From the NCBI GenBank assembly GCA_022749755.1, contig CM040443.1:11567744-11631743 (forward strand): DNA of 64,000 bases. The letters run 5' to 3'. The notes under the pieces were generated by a model, which did no database searches, was not told the DNA's origin, and worked only from the letters and a program-made list of their open reading frames with translations. Position numbers and translations under genes: made by a program. This DNA comes from Azadirachta indica. Its lineage: Eukaryota > Streptophyta > Magnoliopsida > Sapindales > Meliaceae. The stretch's first letter is position 1, and every line of letters begins with the position of its first letter. Below, piece after piece: positions 39,662-52,053 of the stretch.

Positions 39662-39697
39662 GGGTTAGGTTTATAAAGGTTATTATAAACCTAACCC
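39662..39697. repeat. Inverted repeat, 15-bp arms with 6-bp loop
   Basis: GGGTTAGGTTTATAA at 39662-39676, loop 39677-39682, TTATAAACCTAACCC at 39683-39697; arms match perfectly. It lies within a segment rich in GGGTT and AACCC words. Confidence 0.85.
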
Positions 39698-40311
39698 GAA
39701 CCCAAATTTTTACAATAGTCAGCAAATTTCTTACATTTCAACCATGAAATAGTCATTACACAATCAATTTCCAAAACCAAAAATGTCTGACAGGTATCAT
39801 TTCTATCAATTTGCTGAAAATAATTTCATTTGCCATTTATTCATTGCACCCAAATAACATGGCATATGAGCCAGTAATAATATAACAAGGCCATCATTTA
39901 AAGCCATTCATAGATCAAAAGAAATCTATATATTTATTGTTTAAAAAATAATATTCAAAGACTTAAGTCAAGTTTCGAGCAAGTCATTTGACAAATAGGT
40001 ATTATTTCTTACCATTTGTTTAAAAGGATAGCATCGGCCTGTGAAATTATGGGTTTCGTGCCAATCAATCCAGCACCTGATCAGTTTTAGTGTGTTCTAT
40101 TCGAATCAACTTAGGAAAGATTATGGTCGATCATCGTGCGGTCAAGTATGTTCAGGTCGAAAAGATTGGTGTAATATCATTAGGTTAGTAAGACTGTTAC
40201 TTGTTAGAATCCTTGCGGGAGGAGGAAATTGAAATTGGCAATCTCATTTGAGGTAAACTAGAACTCTACTAGATACTTCCCGAATTCTGTTGTAATTGCT
40301 AGTGCTATTGA

Positions 40312-40467
40312 GACAAAAAGGAGTAAGCAAGATCCTCAAGGATTTCTTGTTTACAAATTAAGATTACAATTTTTCTCCATTATCCACTAACTCACCAATT
40401 TTCTTTCCTTTTGTTATAGAATACTACTATCTAGCATGAATCTTGAACTGAAGTGCTTATTTACTAT
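40312..40467 (+). repeat. Dispersed repeat, copy B
   Basis: Second copy of the 24960-25112 repeat, same orientation, about 15 kb away. Differences are mainly transitions (for example GAGCAGGATTC against AAGCAAGATCC). Confidence 0.8.
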
Positions 40468-41524
40468 GACAAAATTAGTCATCTAACTAACAATAATCTG
40501 CATAACTGTTTTTAAGACTTATTTATTTCCCTAAATAACCAAACACCACAATCAAAATCCTTGGTTAACTCAGCTCAATCAAATATTCAATAAATACAAC
40601 GACATCAAATAGAATGAGCGATTCTCCAAAAACCCAACCTAAACAAGTCTTGCGTTGACGCAAACCTAGATACAGAAATTCATTTTCAACAACAAAAGCA
40701 AAAAAATATTATTTATGACCTTGCAAGTATCATAGATCAACTTAAGATCAACCAATAAATAAACAGACAACATAACCAAAAAAAAAAAAATTAATGCAAA
40801 ACCTAAAAAGAAATTTCAAATTAAAAGGAAGAAAACCGGAAGCAAATTAATTACCCTACAAAAAGATGGAGAATCAGAGAACTTAAAACAAAAACGAAAG
40901 CAAGTAAGGGCGAAGAGAGATAAGGGTTGTGTTTGGATTACAGGTTGCTATATAAGTTAAGATGGCTCCATTTGATTTTATTCGTTACAATACAATATCA
41001 CTACGAATTGAGTTTAATTTGGTTATTTTAATGTATTGATTGAAATCATTAAGTACGGTTGGCAAAGTACATGACATAATTATTATATATGAACGCGATG
41101 GAATTAAACAAATTTTCAATTTAAAAAAATTGATACGAATAATAATATTTGTATTTATAACTCGTTTGTTTATTTAAAATATGATTAATTAAATAAAAAA
41201 CAAATAATTATATCTAAATTAATTATATTTAAATAAACGAATTATATTCATATTACACAAATTGTATTCACGTTATATGAATAATAAATAAACTGTATTC
41301 ATGTTTGCTTAAATACGATTTGTTTATCTAAATTATTATCTCTAAAATAGAGTGATTTATATAAAAAATATCATCAATATAGGTAGACTTCTCTCTCATT
41401 CTCAATGACTTGTGAAGGCAAAAATCTAAGTAATTATGTGAATACATTTTTAGAATGCTTTATAATAATAGTTATCCAAAATCTTAACTCCCAATAAGTC
41501 TGATATACTGTAAATGAATTGTAT

Positions 41525-42420
41525 AGTATTAAAACAAAGTCACATTAAATAACTCAACTAGGGGACATCTGTGTAGTATTAAAAGAAAGTCACATTAAAT
41601 GACTCAAGTAGAGGACATTTCTTAAAAGCTTAGAGAACTAAAATTAAATAATCTACTTGAATTCAGGACACCTATACCATTGAATTAAATTTAAAATATA
41701 TTACAGGTAATCACACATTATTATTACATTAATTTGTAACAATCACTTCATATTCTTAAAACAAAAATTGTATTATAACGTCGTTGATTAGCTAAGTATT
41801 CGATTTCAATAGATTGTACATATATTGTGTCATATTCAAAAATAAAAATACATTAAATAATTTCACTAGAGAATATTTAGAGAACTAAAATTAAATTATC
41901 TATTTGAATTTGGGACACATGCGCCATTGAATTTATTTAAAATATATTACACTTAATGATACATTATTATTAAATAAATGTGTAATACTCACTTTACATT
42001 CTTAAAATAAAAATTGTATTTATAATGTCATTGATTAGTGAGTATTCGATTTCAGTAGATTGTATATATATTGTGTCGTATTAAAAAATGAAAATACATT
42101 AAATAACTTAACTAGAGAACATTTCTTAATAGCTTAGAGAACTAAAATTAAATTATCTATTTGAATTTGGGACACATGCGCCATTGAATTTTATCTAGAA
42201 TATATTACGTTTAATGATACATTATTATTACATAAGTTTGTAACAATCACTTTACATTCTTCAAAAAAAATTGTATTTATAATGTCATTGATTAACCAAG
42301 TAGTCGATATAGAAACTCAAATTAAGAATTAATACACTTAACATTATTTTGTAACAATCACTTTATATTCTTCAAAAAAAAAATTGTATTTATAACGTCG
42401 TTGATTAGCCAAGTATTTGA
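41525..42420. repeat. AT-rich tandem repeat, ~250-bp unit, about 3.5 copies
   Basis: The marker GAGAACTAAAATTAAAT recurs at 41633, 41880 and 42137 (spacing 247 and 257 bp). Each unit continues with GGGACAC-ATGCGCCATTGAAT-like text, a TTATTATTA-ATAA tract, an AATCACTTTA-ATTCTT block, and GTCGTTGATTAGCCAAGTA-like text; a fourth partial unit ends near 42420. No coding potential. Confidence 0.85.
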
Positions 42421-43511
42421 CATCTCGAAATGAGCCTTAAAATTCAGCTTGGGTTCGCTCATCTTATAAGTGAGGGGATTCTCTATACTAGCTTATTAAT
42501 TTATTTTATAAGTATTTCTATATATAAACATTTTCGTACAACTTGTTACTAATTAAGGTGGGATAGTAGTATTTTGAAATACCGATAGAACAATATATAA
42601 CAATAATAAATTAAAATGTTATTTTTATCTATTTATTATGATATAAATTATTTTTCAATATAATATGATTGTATGACAAGTATATGATATTTTGTTACAT
42701 GAGTTTGTAGTTTTCTGTAAGCGGCTTATCACTTTATTAAAATTAATTTCTCTATTTCTATTTATTTATATTTTTTGTGTGAATTAAAGTGTATTTTAAT
42801 AAATAAAAAAAAATAATTTAATTTATTTATTGTTATTATTTCATAAAAGAAATTGTAAATAAAAAGTTTTTGAATGAAAAATAGTTTTAATGGAATCTGT
42901 CCACTATTTATCCCATAAAATAAAAAATGACCTCCTAATCTGTCCACTTTTTTTAGTAAAATGTTCCTTTGACCATATTTATCAAAACTTGTATAAAAAG
43001 TTAACGAATGTCTATTTGTTAATAACATTTTCTCGTGCGATTTTTTTTTTTATTTTGTGCTATAAAAGTTGATTATATTTGATTAAATTCTTAAAAGAAA
43101 TGCTATTATAAACAATATGGGGAAGTTTACCGTGTGGTTATTTTTTATTTTGTAATATAAAAGTTGGTTTTGCTTAAATCTTTAAAAAAAAAAAGAAGGG
43201 TTTGCTATTATAAACAATGTGGGGAAGGAAAATATGTCACAGCCAGTTCGAGGCACTGGACCAACGGCCAAATTGGGCGGTTCAGAATGGCGGGAGGAGA
43301 AATTCCAGTAAAAGTTTCAGAACACAAAGCGTCAATTACACACGCGCTTACATTTCGCGTAAAGAAAGGCTTGTGGCGGGGTATCCACTATCCACTCCCG
43401 CTTGGGTCACTCCAGGCAAACACGCCATAACACGATAACACTACAAATAACTAAGCGAGCATCCGTTTGCTTAGCAACAGGGGATGCTATTGCTCCTTGC
43501 AGGTGACGAAG
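42421..43511. other. Spacer and upstream region of the alpha/beta-hydrolase gene
   Basis: AT-rich to about 43190, then a GC-richer 43200-43511 stretch that is probably promoter and 5' leader. Open frames at 43164-43438 match nothing known. Confidence 0.45.
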
Positions 43512-46500
43512 ATGCTCGCCTTCACAGCTACCTCTGCAGTATTTGTCTCAAAATGCGCAAACAAAACGAGGTTCAAAGTCTTGGCCGAGAAGTTTCCTTC
43601 GTTCCTACCGAAAGAAGTTGAGAATATCAAAGACCCCTTCGCTCGTAAGCTCGCCACGAGAATTGAGAGGCTTCCCGTAGACGTAATTCTCACTTTTTTT
43701 TTTCTAATACTGTTTTATTTATATAGTTTGAGGAATATTTGTTTTCAATTGCGCGCATCTTATTACGCTCTTTGTTTGGATAGACGGTTGTATTTTACGC
43801 CTGCTATCTGTTTGCTTGCTAAGAAAATTTTGAAAAAGAAAAGAAAAATTAATGTAATTTACTATTTCATATTTCTTATACTGAACTGAGCAAAACTTTT
43901 AGCATGAATCGGCAATCGACTATTGGCACCATATAACTTTGTATATTCTTAAATTGTAGTTTGTTAACGCTTAGAAACTTGATTATTCTTGTAATTTTGC
44001 CTTATTCTCTTGTTATAGAAAGTTTTCATCATCATAAATGATACATGGAAAACGATCATGTTATATGGATTTTGGCAACTGTTAATGAAGAAAATTGCTT
44101 GTTCACTATGGTTAAGGCTATATTCATGAGGAAAATTGCTTGTTCGCTATAGTTCTGAATATAGTCACTTGTAATTGGTATTGTTTTGAACAAGTTCTTG
44201 GCTGTAATCCGATCATTAGGCACAGTCGTAATTGTTTTGTACCAAATATATGCTGATAACTTTTGAACCAGTATTAACATTTTAAATTTTATTCTTCTGT
44301 CAAGCTGGAGAAACTCTACTTTTGATTTGGTTGGCTCTAACTTCATAAGTTACCTTATTACAAGTTTAATCAACTTATTTTCGAAGAAATACTACTGTGT
44401 ACATGTCCCAGCTCCCTCTAAGCCATATGGACAATGCAGGTCAACTTCTCAGAGAGCTGTATAATGAGTAGTCTAGTGAAGCCATTGATACAGAGCAAGA
44501 CAAGTCCAGTGGTTCTCCTACATGGCTTTGACAGGTCATATTCCAGATGCATCTTTGTTTTCGGAAACATTGCCAATTAATTTGTCTGTAGAGTTCACAA
44601 CATCTTATTATCCAGTTCCTGTTTAGAATGGAGATATACTTTTCCGTTACTCGAAGAGGCTGGTTTGGAGACTTGGGCTGTTGATATTCTTGGTTGGGGT
44701 TTCTCTGATTTAGGTTTGTTTTATATGCCTCAGCTATAGGAGAGTTAGGTGACCTCTAGATTTTAGTCTTTTTTACTTTTGTTTTATTATTGATATATTT
44801 TTCTGCTGTTGCCTTTTGTGCTTGTTAGAAAGACTTCCACCATGTAATGTGGCATCCAAGCGTGAGCACTTCTATCAGGTAATTTCTTTATATATTTATT
44901 TTTTGTCTGAAGAGGTTCTTCTCTCCTTGGCTTCTGTATCAAAGAAATTCTTCTACCAACTTTAATTACATATTGGAAGCTAATGGTATGACATGCGTCA
45001 GAAATGTAATGTGTAGCAACTATGTGATGCCTTATTTTTTCTTGATTTCTATGTACTTTATGAGCTAGCTTTTGCTGATCTGTCACTCTTGGTTTTGCTT
45101 ACTGTTACCTTCGTTAGTACACACAGAATTAATCTATCAAGTTTTAGTGTTTTTTCGTTTTCTAGGTCAGTGTTTGCGTGAAAAAATTAAACTACTTTTT
45201 AGTAATTATTTCTTCTTGTTTATATTATGCTTGAGACCAAAACTTATTTGTTCTATATTGGCTTAGCTTTGGAAGACCTACATCAAAAGGCCCATGATAC
45301 TGGTTGGACCGAGCCTTGGTGCTGCCATTGCTGTTGACTTTGCAGTCAACCATCCTGAAGCTGTAAGTATTCTACATAATTGAGGTTAGGATAAGATGTC
45401 TTAAATCATATGAGGAGAAGTTATTAGTTATATCTTGATTAAAGTTTTTACTAATATCCTTTTATGTTTTAGGAAGTTATAACTCTTGACTCATCTTTTA
45501 GGTGGAAAATTTGGTCTTCATTGATGCAAGTGTATATGCAGAAGGAACTGGAAACCTAACAAAGCTACCGCGAATAGTAGCCTATGCCGGGGTAAGTCGT
45601 CTGCTTGACACATAAAAGCATTGAAACCAACCTTCTGTGATTGTCTACATAAGCCAATCTTCATCATTCAATTCCACCTAGGGTCAAGTCTTTATTGATA
45701 TAGTTAAGATGGCCATGAAGAGCAAGAGAAAATTCTAAGAACATTGATTAAAGCTGCATTTGGTCTATGCTGCATGTTTCCTAACAATATTGGACATATT
45801 TTTTTCTTTTAAAGACATATTTTTTTCTTTTAAATGTTGTCATTCATGCATTTGATTCATTAAGAATGCCTTCCATACCAAAGATAGGCAAAGCACCAAG
45901 TCATATTGATGATAAGGAATGAATCAAGCAATTTTCACGCATGAAATATATTTGTACAGCTTCCCAGGATGAGATTAACAACCTCTGCCATTTGCTTCAC
46001 AGAACTGCCAGCACAAGTTTTATGTGTGTGTGTTTGGGAGGAGGGGTGGGTTTTGTGGGGAGAGAAAAGAGAGAGAGAATTAAGTACTGCTGGGTTCTAT
46101 TAGTTATCAACCTAAAAGCCTTTGTTAATCCCATTTTCCTGTGTTAGGGTTATTACATTTATGTTGTAACTATAACCATGATTGCTCTTTTTGAGTCAGG
46201 TATATTTATTGAAGAGCATTCCTTTACGCTTATATGCAAATGTTTTGGCTCTCAACCGTCTATCCTTCAGTACCAGCTTAGATTGGACTAATGTAAGTAT
46301 TTTTTTTTTTCAAGCTAGTACCAACCATACTATTCCCTTGTCAATTAGTTTATTCTCCATGTTATTCTTTTCCTAACTGGTGAAGTTGGTTCCAACGCCA
46401 TCTTCATTTTACCAACTCTATCCAGGTTGGCCGTTTACATTGTTTATATCCATGGTGGGAGGATGCAACAGTAAATTTTATGATTAGTGGCGGTTATGAT

Positions 46501-48110
46501 GTCAGTGCTCAAATAGACAAGGTTTGTGCAAATGGCTTTTCCATTTAAGAGAACAAGCTTCAGATACCCTTCATCTTGCTTATGTAAAATGACCAATGTT
46601 AGAACTCTAGACCGAATGGTGAAGCCATTTTGTATGCCAATGTGTAAAAATATTGCATAACTGCATAAAGGCTGGATACTTGCAAAAAACTTCAAGGCAT
46701 TTTTACAGCTGTATACATGAGAGCATTTAAAAGACTTTTTTTTTTTTTTAATCGATGATAGTTGGTTAGACATCTTTCTTCCATGGTTATATTAGTTTCT
46801 CATTATCACTGTTAGAATTAAAATTAGACTTATTATTAGTTTTTTTCTAGTTTGTTAAGGGTTCCTTAAGCTCATGAGCATTCCTAAGTTTATGATAATT
46901 CCTGGTTTATGTTACTTTATTATTTTAATCTATAGTTTTATGTTATTTTATTATTTCAATCTATATAAACGCATGTTTATATACTTACTTTATAATTTAA
47001 GAAAGTTCAATATATTTTTATTTTCTTCAACAGTCACAAAAATAATCATGTTGAATGATCTGGATATTGCTTAGTGGCAGACAAAACTTCATCTTTGGCA
47101 TCTTGACTATCATATGTTTACGCAGCTTCTCCAGTTTCTCTCCATCCTCATTTCCAGCTTCAATTACGGATATATTGACAATGAACAAATGAAAACAGAA
47201 AATGGAGCTCAAGGAAGACTAGAATAGATGTTGCTACAAACCTCATTCTGTTCAATGGTCTTATCCTTCTTTTTAGTTTATGTATAGCTGATCATATATC
47301 AGCTTATTCCGCCTCCGCTAATATTAGGGTAGTTCTCTTAGGATTTCCCTGCTAAAGGCCTCCCAAATTTTGACAATGACAGATTATCTTTGACTCTCTA
47401 ATACTATACATGCACTGGAGCATTTGACGAACCTGAGCATATTTCCAGGAAAAGGTGTATTTTGGATTCAGTGTACATATTGAGTGAGACATCCTTGTCC
47501 AACATGTTTGCATTAGTGTTATGCTGGAAGAAGCTGCTTTAGTTTTCTAATAAGTTTTTAAGCAGCTGCTATTCTGTTGTGTCTAGCATTCATCAGTAAA
47601 TTCTGTACTTAGTTTCTTGGAAATACCAAAAATTCTTTTTTTCATGCTATTTGCATATATGTTGTGCAGGTGAAACAGAATACACTTATCATATGGGGTG
47701 AGAATGACCAGATTATTAGCAGCAAGTTTGCAGTGGTTAGCATTTGCTAAACTTCACTCTTTGTAGACATAAAGCACTAGATAAGTGAGAGATATCTATG
47801 GTTTTTAATAAAATTGAATAATTGATGGTGGTAAAGTTTCTCATCAATTATTTCTTTTGACCTTGAATTGAATCTTTGTACCACATGACCATCTTCATTC
47901 TGTTTAACATGTAAAATTTTTAATTTGTGTGGCTCTTTGAATTATATGACGCAGAGAATGCACTGCGAATTGCCCAATGCAATTCTACGCCAAATACCAG
48001 ACTGTGGTCACCTTCCTCATGTGGAAAAGCCAAGTTCTGTTGCCAAGTTGATATTGGACTTCATTCAAGAAAATTTGAGCATGGAACCTAAATTTGTTTC
48101 TCAGCATTGA
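43512..48110 (+). CDS. Alpha/beta-hydrolase fold protein, probably plastid-targeted, 334 aa
   Basis: Ten exons with GT-AG borders and continuous frame (1005 nt): 43512-43676, 44440-44534, 44616-44713, 44829-44878, 45267-45362, 45502-45591, 46200-46292, 46426-46521, 47670-47735, 47955-48110. The N-terminus (MLAFTATSAVFVSKCANKTR) is Ser/Thr/Ala-rich and basic, like a transit peptide. The fold motifs are complete: oxyanion loop LLHGFDSS, nucleophile elbow GPSLGAA (catalytic Ser), acid in WGENDQIIS, and His in DCGHLPHVEKP. The middle cap segment is LLKSIPLRLYANVLALNRL. Overall it resembles the Arabidopsis At1g13820-type hydrolases; the substrate is unknown. The ATG at 43512 was chosen because it follows an in-frame upstream region without family similarity; an upstream in-frame ATG at 43467 would add MLSNRGCYCSLQVTK. 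Confidence 0.92.
46036..46060 (+). other. G-quadruplex motif in intron 6 of the hydrolase gene
   Basis: Four G-runs of 3-4 with short loops (GGG-AGGA-GGGG-T-GGG-TTTTGT-GGGG) on the sense strand, preceded by a (TG)n run and followed by a (GA)n run. Confidence 0.6.
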
Positions 48111-49638
48111 AGGTAGAGTCTCTATCTGTGCTTGAAATTATTTTATAGCTTGTTCAATGTATTATTAAACAGTAAGCAGTTTCGCTCATAATCTCTTTTC
48201 ACTCTTTTTTTTTTTTCTTTTTTAAATTCAATCTCGGAGTCCACGTAATGTGGGGCATTTGGGATACCATAAAATAAAACTTCTCACTTTATATCTTTTT
48301 CGGACTTACACGGATGGTCTGTTAAATCCTTTGTGAATCACCGTGAACGTATTTATTCCCTGTCCACCAGACACCCCATTGTTCAATTAAGAGAAGTAGT
48401 TTTATATAAATCCAAATACTTTGATTCAACACGAGTCTTAGGAAATATTGCAGGTCCGTCTTAATTAACCTCTATCGGTATCCACCTCTACTTTTTCCAT
48501 TATTCTGTTTGTTTCTGAATTTATTACCATCATTTTTGTGCCTGCTATGTGGACGTGAAATAAGTGGGAATTGCAAGCAGTCAGCGGACAGATTTAACTT
48601 TTAGAATCCAAATTTATGTGATTGTTAATAAATCATTATATATTTATTTATAAAAAAGAATTTATTGCGGAGTCTAGATTAATTGCCTAAACATTGTCTG
48701 AAGTTCATTTCCTACCTTAAATTGTATCACTCAATTACCATAATTATTGTTTTGATGATTATACCAATACCCAATTGTCTCCGTTATTAACATTTTTGAC
48801 AATCTTGGTGCTTATAACCGAATTTTTGGTAGGTAGCTCACAAGTCATAATGTCCGCTAGCTTCATGTATTGTAGTCCAGAAAAAGTAGTCACTCCAGAT
48901 TCTAGAATTTTCCGCCCCGTGCTATCGTAGGCTCAACAACACTCCAAGCCTGTTCACAGAACTTAGGTACAGGAGTGACTAGTTTCCTCGCTCCAACAGA
49001 CTAATCAAATTTCAGCATTTGGGTAAGAAAAGGGAACAACTGTTCAAATCCCAAGGTAAGAAATAATCAAACCACGAGCCACATGAAATGCTAATACAGA
49101 TATGGACATGTGGCAACAGATGGATAACTTGGTTAGATGGAAACTCATTCCATTAAAATTAACAAGCCCTGACGAATCAGATTTCAGCATTTGGGTAAGA
49201 TTGAGGTGGAAAGGGATACAAGTGTTGAAATTCCGGAGGGAGGAAACAATCAAAAACGATAAGGCTCATGAAATGCTAAACCAGATCATGGACGTGTGGC
49301 AACAGAGGGATCCTAGGCTAGATGGATACTCATTCCATTAAATTTAAAAAAGGAGAAAAATTAATGATAATAATAATACTGCCTCTCCCTAGATGTACAG
49401 AAGGGAAAAATCTAAAAAGAGAGATCAAGTTCTACCGCAAATACATTACACCCAACAGGAATCAAATTCCCCAGCTTTTGCACATAGATAAAATACAAAA
49501 CAAAAAAGGTCCTAGTGGGGTTTTGCCTCTAGATGATCCCCTGCACAGCCATTGAGAAATTACACGCCTACCATCCTTTCGTGGCAAAATCTTGTCCGCA
49601 CATTAGTCCCCGCTCTACTTTTTCTTCGAATGTAACTT
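48111..49638. other. Convergent intergenic region (3' ends of hydrolase and PDCB-like genes)
   Basis: 3' flanks of the two convergent genes. Holds a tandem duplication at 49005-49345 (separate entry). No further gene seen. Confidence 0.5.
49005..49345. repeat. Tandem duplication, ~175-bp unit, two copies
   Basis: Copies at about 49007-49165 and 49182-49345. Shared landmarks in order: TTTCAGCATTTGGGTAAGA, a GAAATAATCAAA/GAAACAATCAAA block, ATGAAATGCTAA, ATGGAC-TGTGGCAACAGA and the end ACTCATTCCATTAAA. Copies differ by about one base in six plus small indels. Confidence 0.8.
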
Positions 49639-51305
49639 TCAGCCCCACAGTAATACTAGGGAGGAAACTAAGAGAGAGAGAGCAAAAGATAGAATCAAGT
49701 TAGTGCGTTGAAAAGGGGCCACCACATTAGCGTCATTGATGCCACCAGTGCCGCTGCCTGTTGGGCCCAGAGAGGTGCCGGTGCCACCGAACACCGTAGA
49801 CGTGCCGCCTGGGCTGGTGGTGCTTGATGGTGTTGTTGTGCCTGTGCCTGTTCCTGGAGTGGTGGTGGGTGTCCCTGTTCCCGGAGTGGTGGTGGGTGTC
49901 CCTGTTCCTGTGCTGCTGATAAAAAAAAAAAGCCAGCCCAAAAAATATAATCCTCAAAATTTTAATTTAACTGAAAAATAGATCACTTCTGGGATCGAGA
50001 AAACAGATGCCAAGCTGCTATGTGGAATCAAAATCTTTGGCAAGCAAGAGAACAAAGGACTAATGAAATATCAACATCATGACAGCTCACATCTGTCATC
50101 AAACAAGAGACGCAAGGTCCTGGACATACGAAGAAATTATTGCAAAGATATGTCGACGGAGCAGTGATTATAGATGTACTTCATTTTTTAAAGACAAAAA
50201 ATTTTAGATGAAAATTAATGATGAAGCTGATTCTGCTTATGCAAGCAAAACCCGGTTCAAATCTACCATGTGGCTCCCAATTATTCGGTCATGCGACTCA
50301 AGATAGTGAGAGGTTGTACCTAACACGAAACCCACAAGGCTACTAACTCATCTATAAATGCTCAAAAAGAAAAAAAAAAAATTTACCGCGAAGATTGTTG
50401 AGAATCAGATTCTTGACACTGAAATCTCATCACTCTATGGATTCTCCATGGAAAGGAGAGAGGTCAAAAAAAAAAAAAAAAAAAACTGGCATGTAAGAGC
50501 ATGGGAGGGAGATCTAATTTAGGACAACTAAAAAGTATACAAAGAACAAGGAAACCAAGCTAGAAAACAAGATTCTCATCCCACACAAAGGGAAAGACCT
50601 TAACTTAAAAATTTAACAAAAAAAGTCATAAATTACATAAAAATCTCAGAAACTGGCAACAAACAAGAAAAACTAAACAGCATACCTGGCACTTGAAGGA
50701 TAAACACAACCGCTGGCTACATCTGCAAATGAAAAAGAGGGGAATGAAAAATCAGTCTTAAAACCCAGGAGCAGAAATTAGGTAAGAAAGTAAAGGGACT
50801 TACTCTGAGGAGGATTGGCACTAGTGGTAGCAGCGCCTGCAAAATCACAGCTTCCGGATGCTTGACCCTTCCTCTGGAAATAACTGTTAACAGCGTAGTT
50901 GCAGTGATCCTGTACAGTGTTGGGTTGGAAACAAGGACCATTTTGGAGGATTTGACTACAGTCTGCTCCAGCTCCACATGCATAATCTATAGCCTTTTGT
51001 AAGACAGACTGACTCATCCCCTCTTTACATAAGCAATAAAGGGCACCTGCAAGATAAGTTTAACAAAACCAAGAACGACAATAGAATTAGTTCAGAAAAA
51101 CTCTTTTTTTTTTTTCTTTTCCCAATATTTCCAAAGAAAAACACAGGAGATCACAGAGGAAAACAGTTGAGAACGCATCTGAGAAACCATGGGTCGCCAT
51201 GACAGTGGAAAGGAAAAGAGAGAAAGAAGTAATCAAAGAAGACGCTTGCTTACTTGATTGGCCAGTCATGGCTAATAAAAGCACTAAATAAGCTACAAGA
51301 GCCAT
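49639..51305 (-). CDS. Plasmodesmata callose-binding-type protein (X8 domain, GPI-anchored), 202 aa
   Basis: Four exons, minus strand, 609 nt: 51305-51254, 51046-50804, 50722-50686, 49915-49639. Order of parts: signal peptide (MALVAYLVLLLAMTGQSS), X8 carbohydrate-binding domain (LYCLCKEGMSQSVLQKAIDY, ACGAGADCSQI, NGPCFQPNTVQDHCNYAVNS, YFQRKGQASGSCDF, SGCVYPSSAS) with the conserved Cys set and the NYAVNSYFQ core, a Gly/Thr/Pro-rich linker with three 9-residue repeats of GTGTPTTTP type, and a hydrophobic GPI-addition tail (ILSFALSLLVSSLVLLWG). PDCB proteins bind callose at plasmodesmal necks; membership rests on domain order and length. The start at 51305 fits family N-termini; an in-frame ATG at 51329 would add eight residues. 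The exon-4 acceptor could be three bases further on without changing frame. Confidence 0.9.
49805..49915 (-). repeat. Coding tandem repeat in the PDCB-like linker
   Basis: A 27-bp unit occurs twice almost exactly and a third time with changes, encoding GTGTPTTTP, GTGTPTTTP, GTGTGTTTP. Such arrays vary in copy number easily. Confidence 0.8.
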
Positions 51306-51450
51306 GATTGATGCAAGATTGCAAGGCAAATTATGAGAAATTAAAACCTCTTTAAAGAGTTGGTAGAGCTTGAGATGAAAGATGATTGAGTTTCTGGGTC
51401 TTGATAGAGAGAGAGGGGTACAGAGAGTAGTGCAGGGAAGCGGAGGGTGA

Positions 51451-51474
51451 GGGGGGGGGGGGGGGGGGGGGGGG
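51451..51474 (+). repeat. G24 homopolymer in the PDCB-like 5' region
   Basis: An unbroken run of 24 G on the plus strand (C on the gene's sense strand), about 146 bp upstream of the start codon, probably in the 5' UTR or core promoter. The exact length is likely to be unstable or imprecisely sequenced. Confidence 0.85.
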
Positions 51475-52018
51475 TGTGGTGTCTAGACAAGAATAATAAT
51501 AGATAGACGGTGGGTGGCGTAGGTCGGATAGCAATGTTTGTATCCGATACACATACATTTATATATATATATACTAAACTTTTTCCTGTTTTAAAAAAAA
51601 ACTTTTTCCTGTTATTTACACTTTATATTGAAAATATTTATTGTTATTTTATTTTACAGTGCTATTTTTAATTTTTAATGGTGTTCAGAATGGGGGAGAG
51701 TGTTGTGGGAATCTGAGCAAGCTAAAACAGTGACCTTGTCATGTATTTGACACTGCTTTTATATATATATTTTTTATTTTTGTTGTGTGTATTTGTTTCA
51801 AACGGTCATAAACTCAAGTGCAGGATCAGAATTTAACCCAACCAGGTTCTCCTGGTTAAGTAATGAATGTAAAGCAGAGAAAGTGGGGTCGTACGATAGA
51901 GAGTCCTTTATAAATGTGCTGTCACAATGAGCTAGCAGCAATAGAAGCACAGTGGGTTGTCCATTTCTTTCTTTTTTAAGCTTTCGATTGAATAGCGGCA
52001 GCTCATTTTGGTGCAACG

Positions 52019-52019
<1 letters not shown>

Positions 52020-52049
<30 letters not shown>
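52020..52049. repeat. (TAA)n microsatellite
   Basis: About ten TAA/AAT triplets. Confidence 0.85.

Positions 52050-52053
<4 letters not shown>

Larger units (their letters stand above)
37916..41520. other. Long AT-rich intergenic tract
   Basis: No gene recognised. Contains a 15-bp-arm hairpin at 39662-39697, a stretch at 39330-39720 rich in AACCC/GGGTT-type words that looks like an old transposon or LTR remnant, and the second copy of the dispersed repeat at 40312-40467. Confidence 0.5.

Noticed and set aside
43164..43438. Two overlapping ORFs upstream of the alpha/beta-hydrolase
   Set aside because: No similarity known; GC-richer leader or promoter region explains the openness.
49736..49981. 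Plus-strand Pro/Val-rich ORF opposite the PDCB-like last exon
   Set aside because: It is the antisense shadow of the Gly/Thr/Pro repeat exon; no family match and no splice context.
50181..50380. Second SINE suggested by CCCGGTTCAAATCT and a downstream A-rich tail
   Set aside because: No acceptable A box at the right distance; it lies within a PDCB-like intron and looks like chance.
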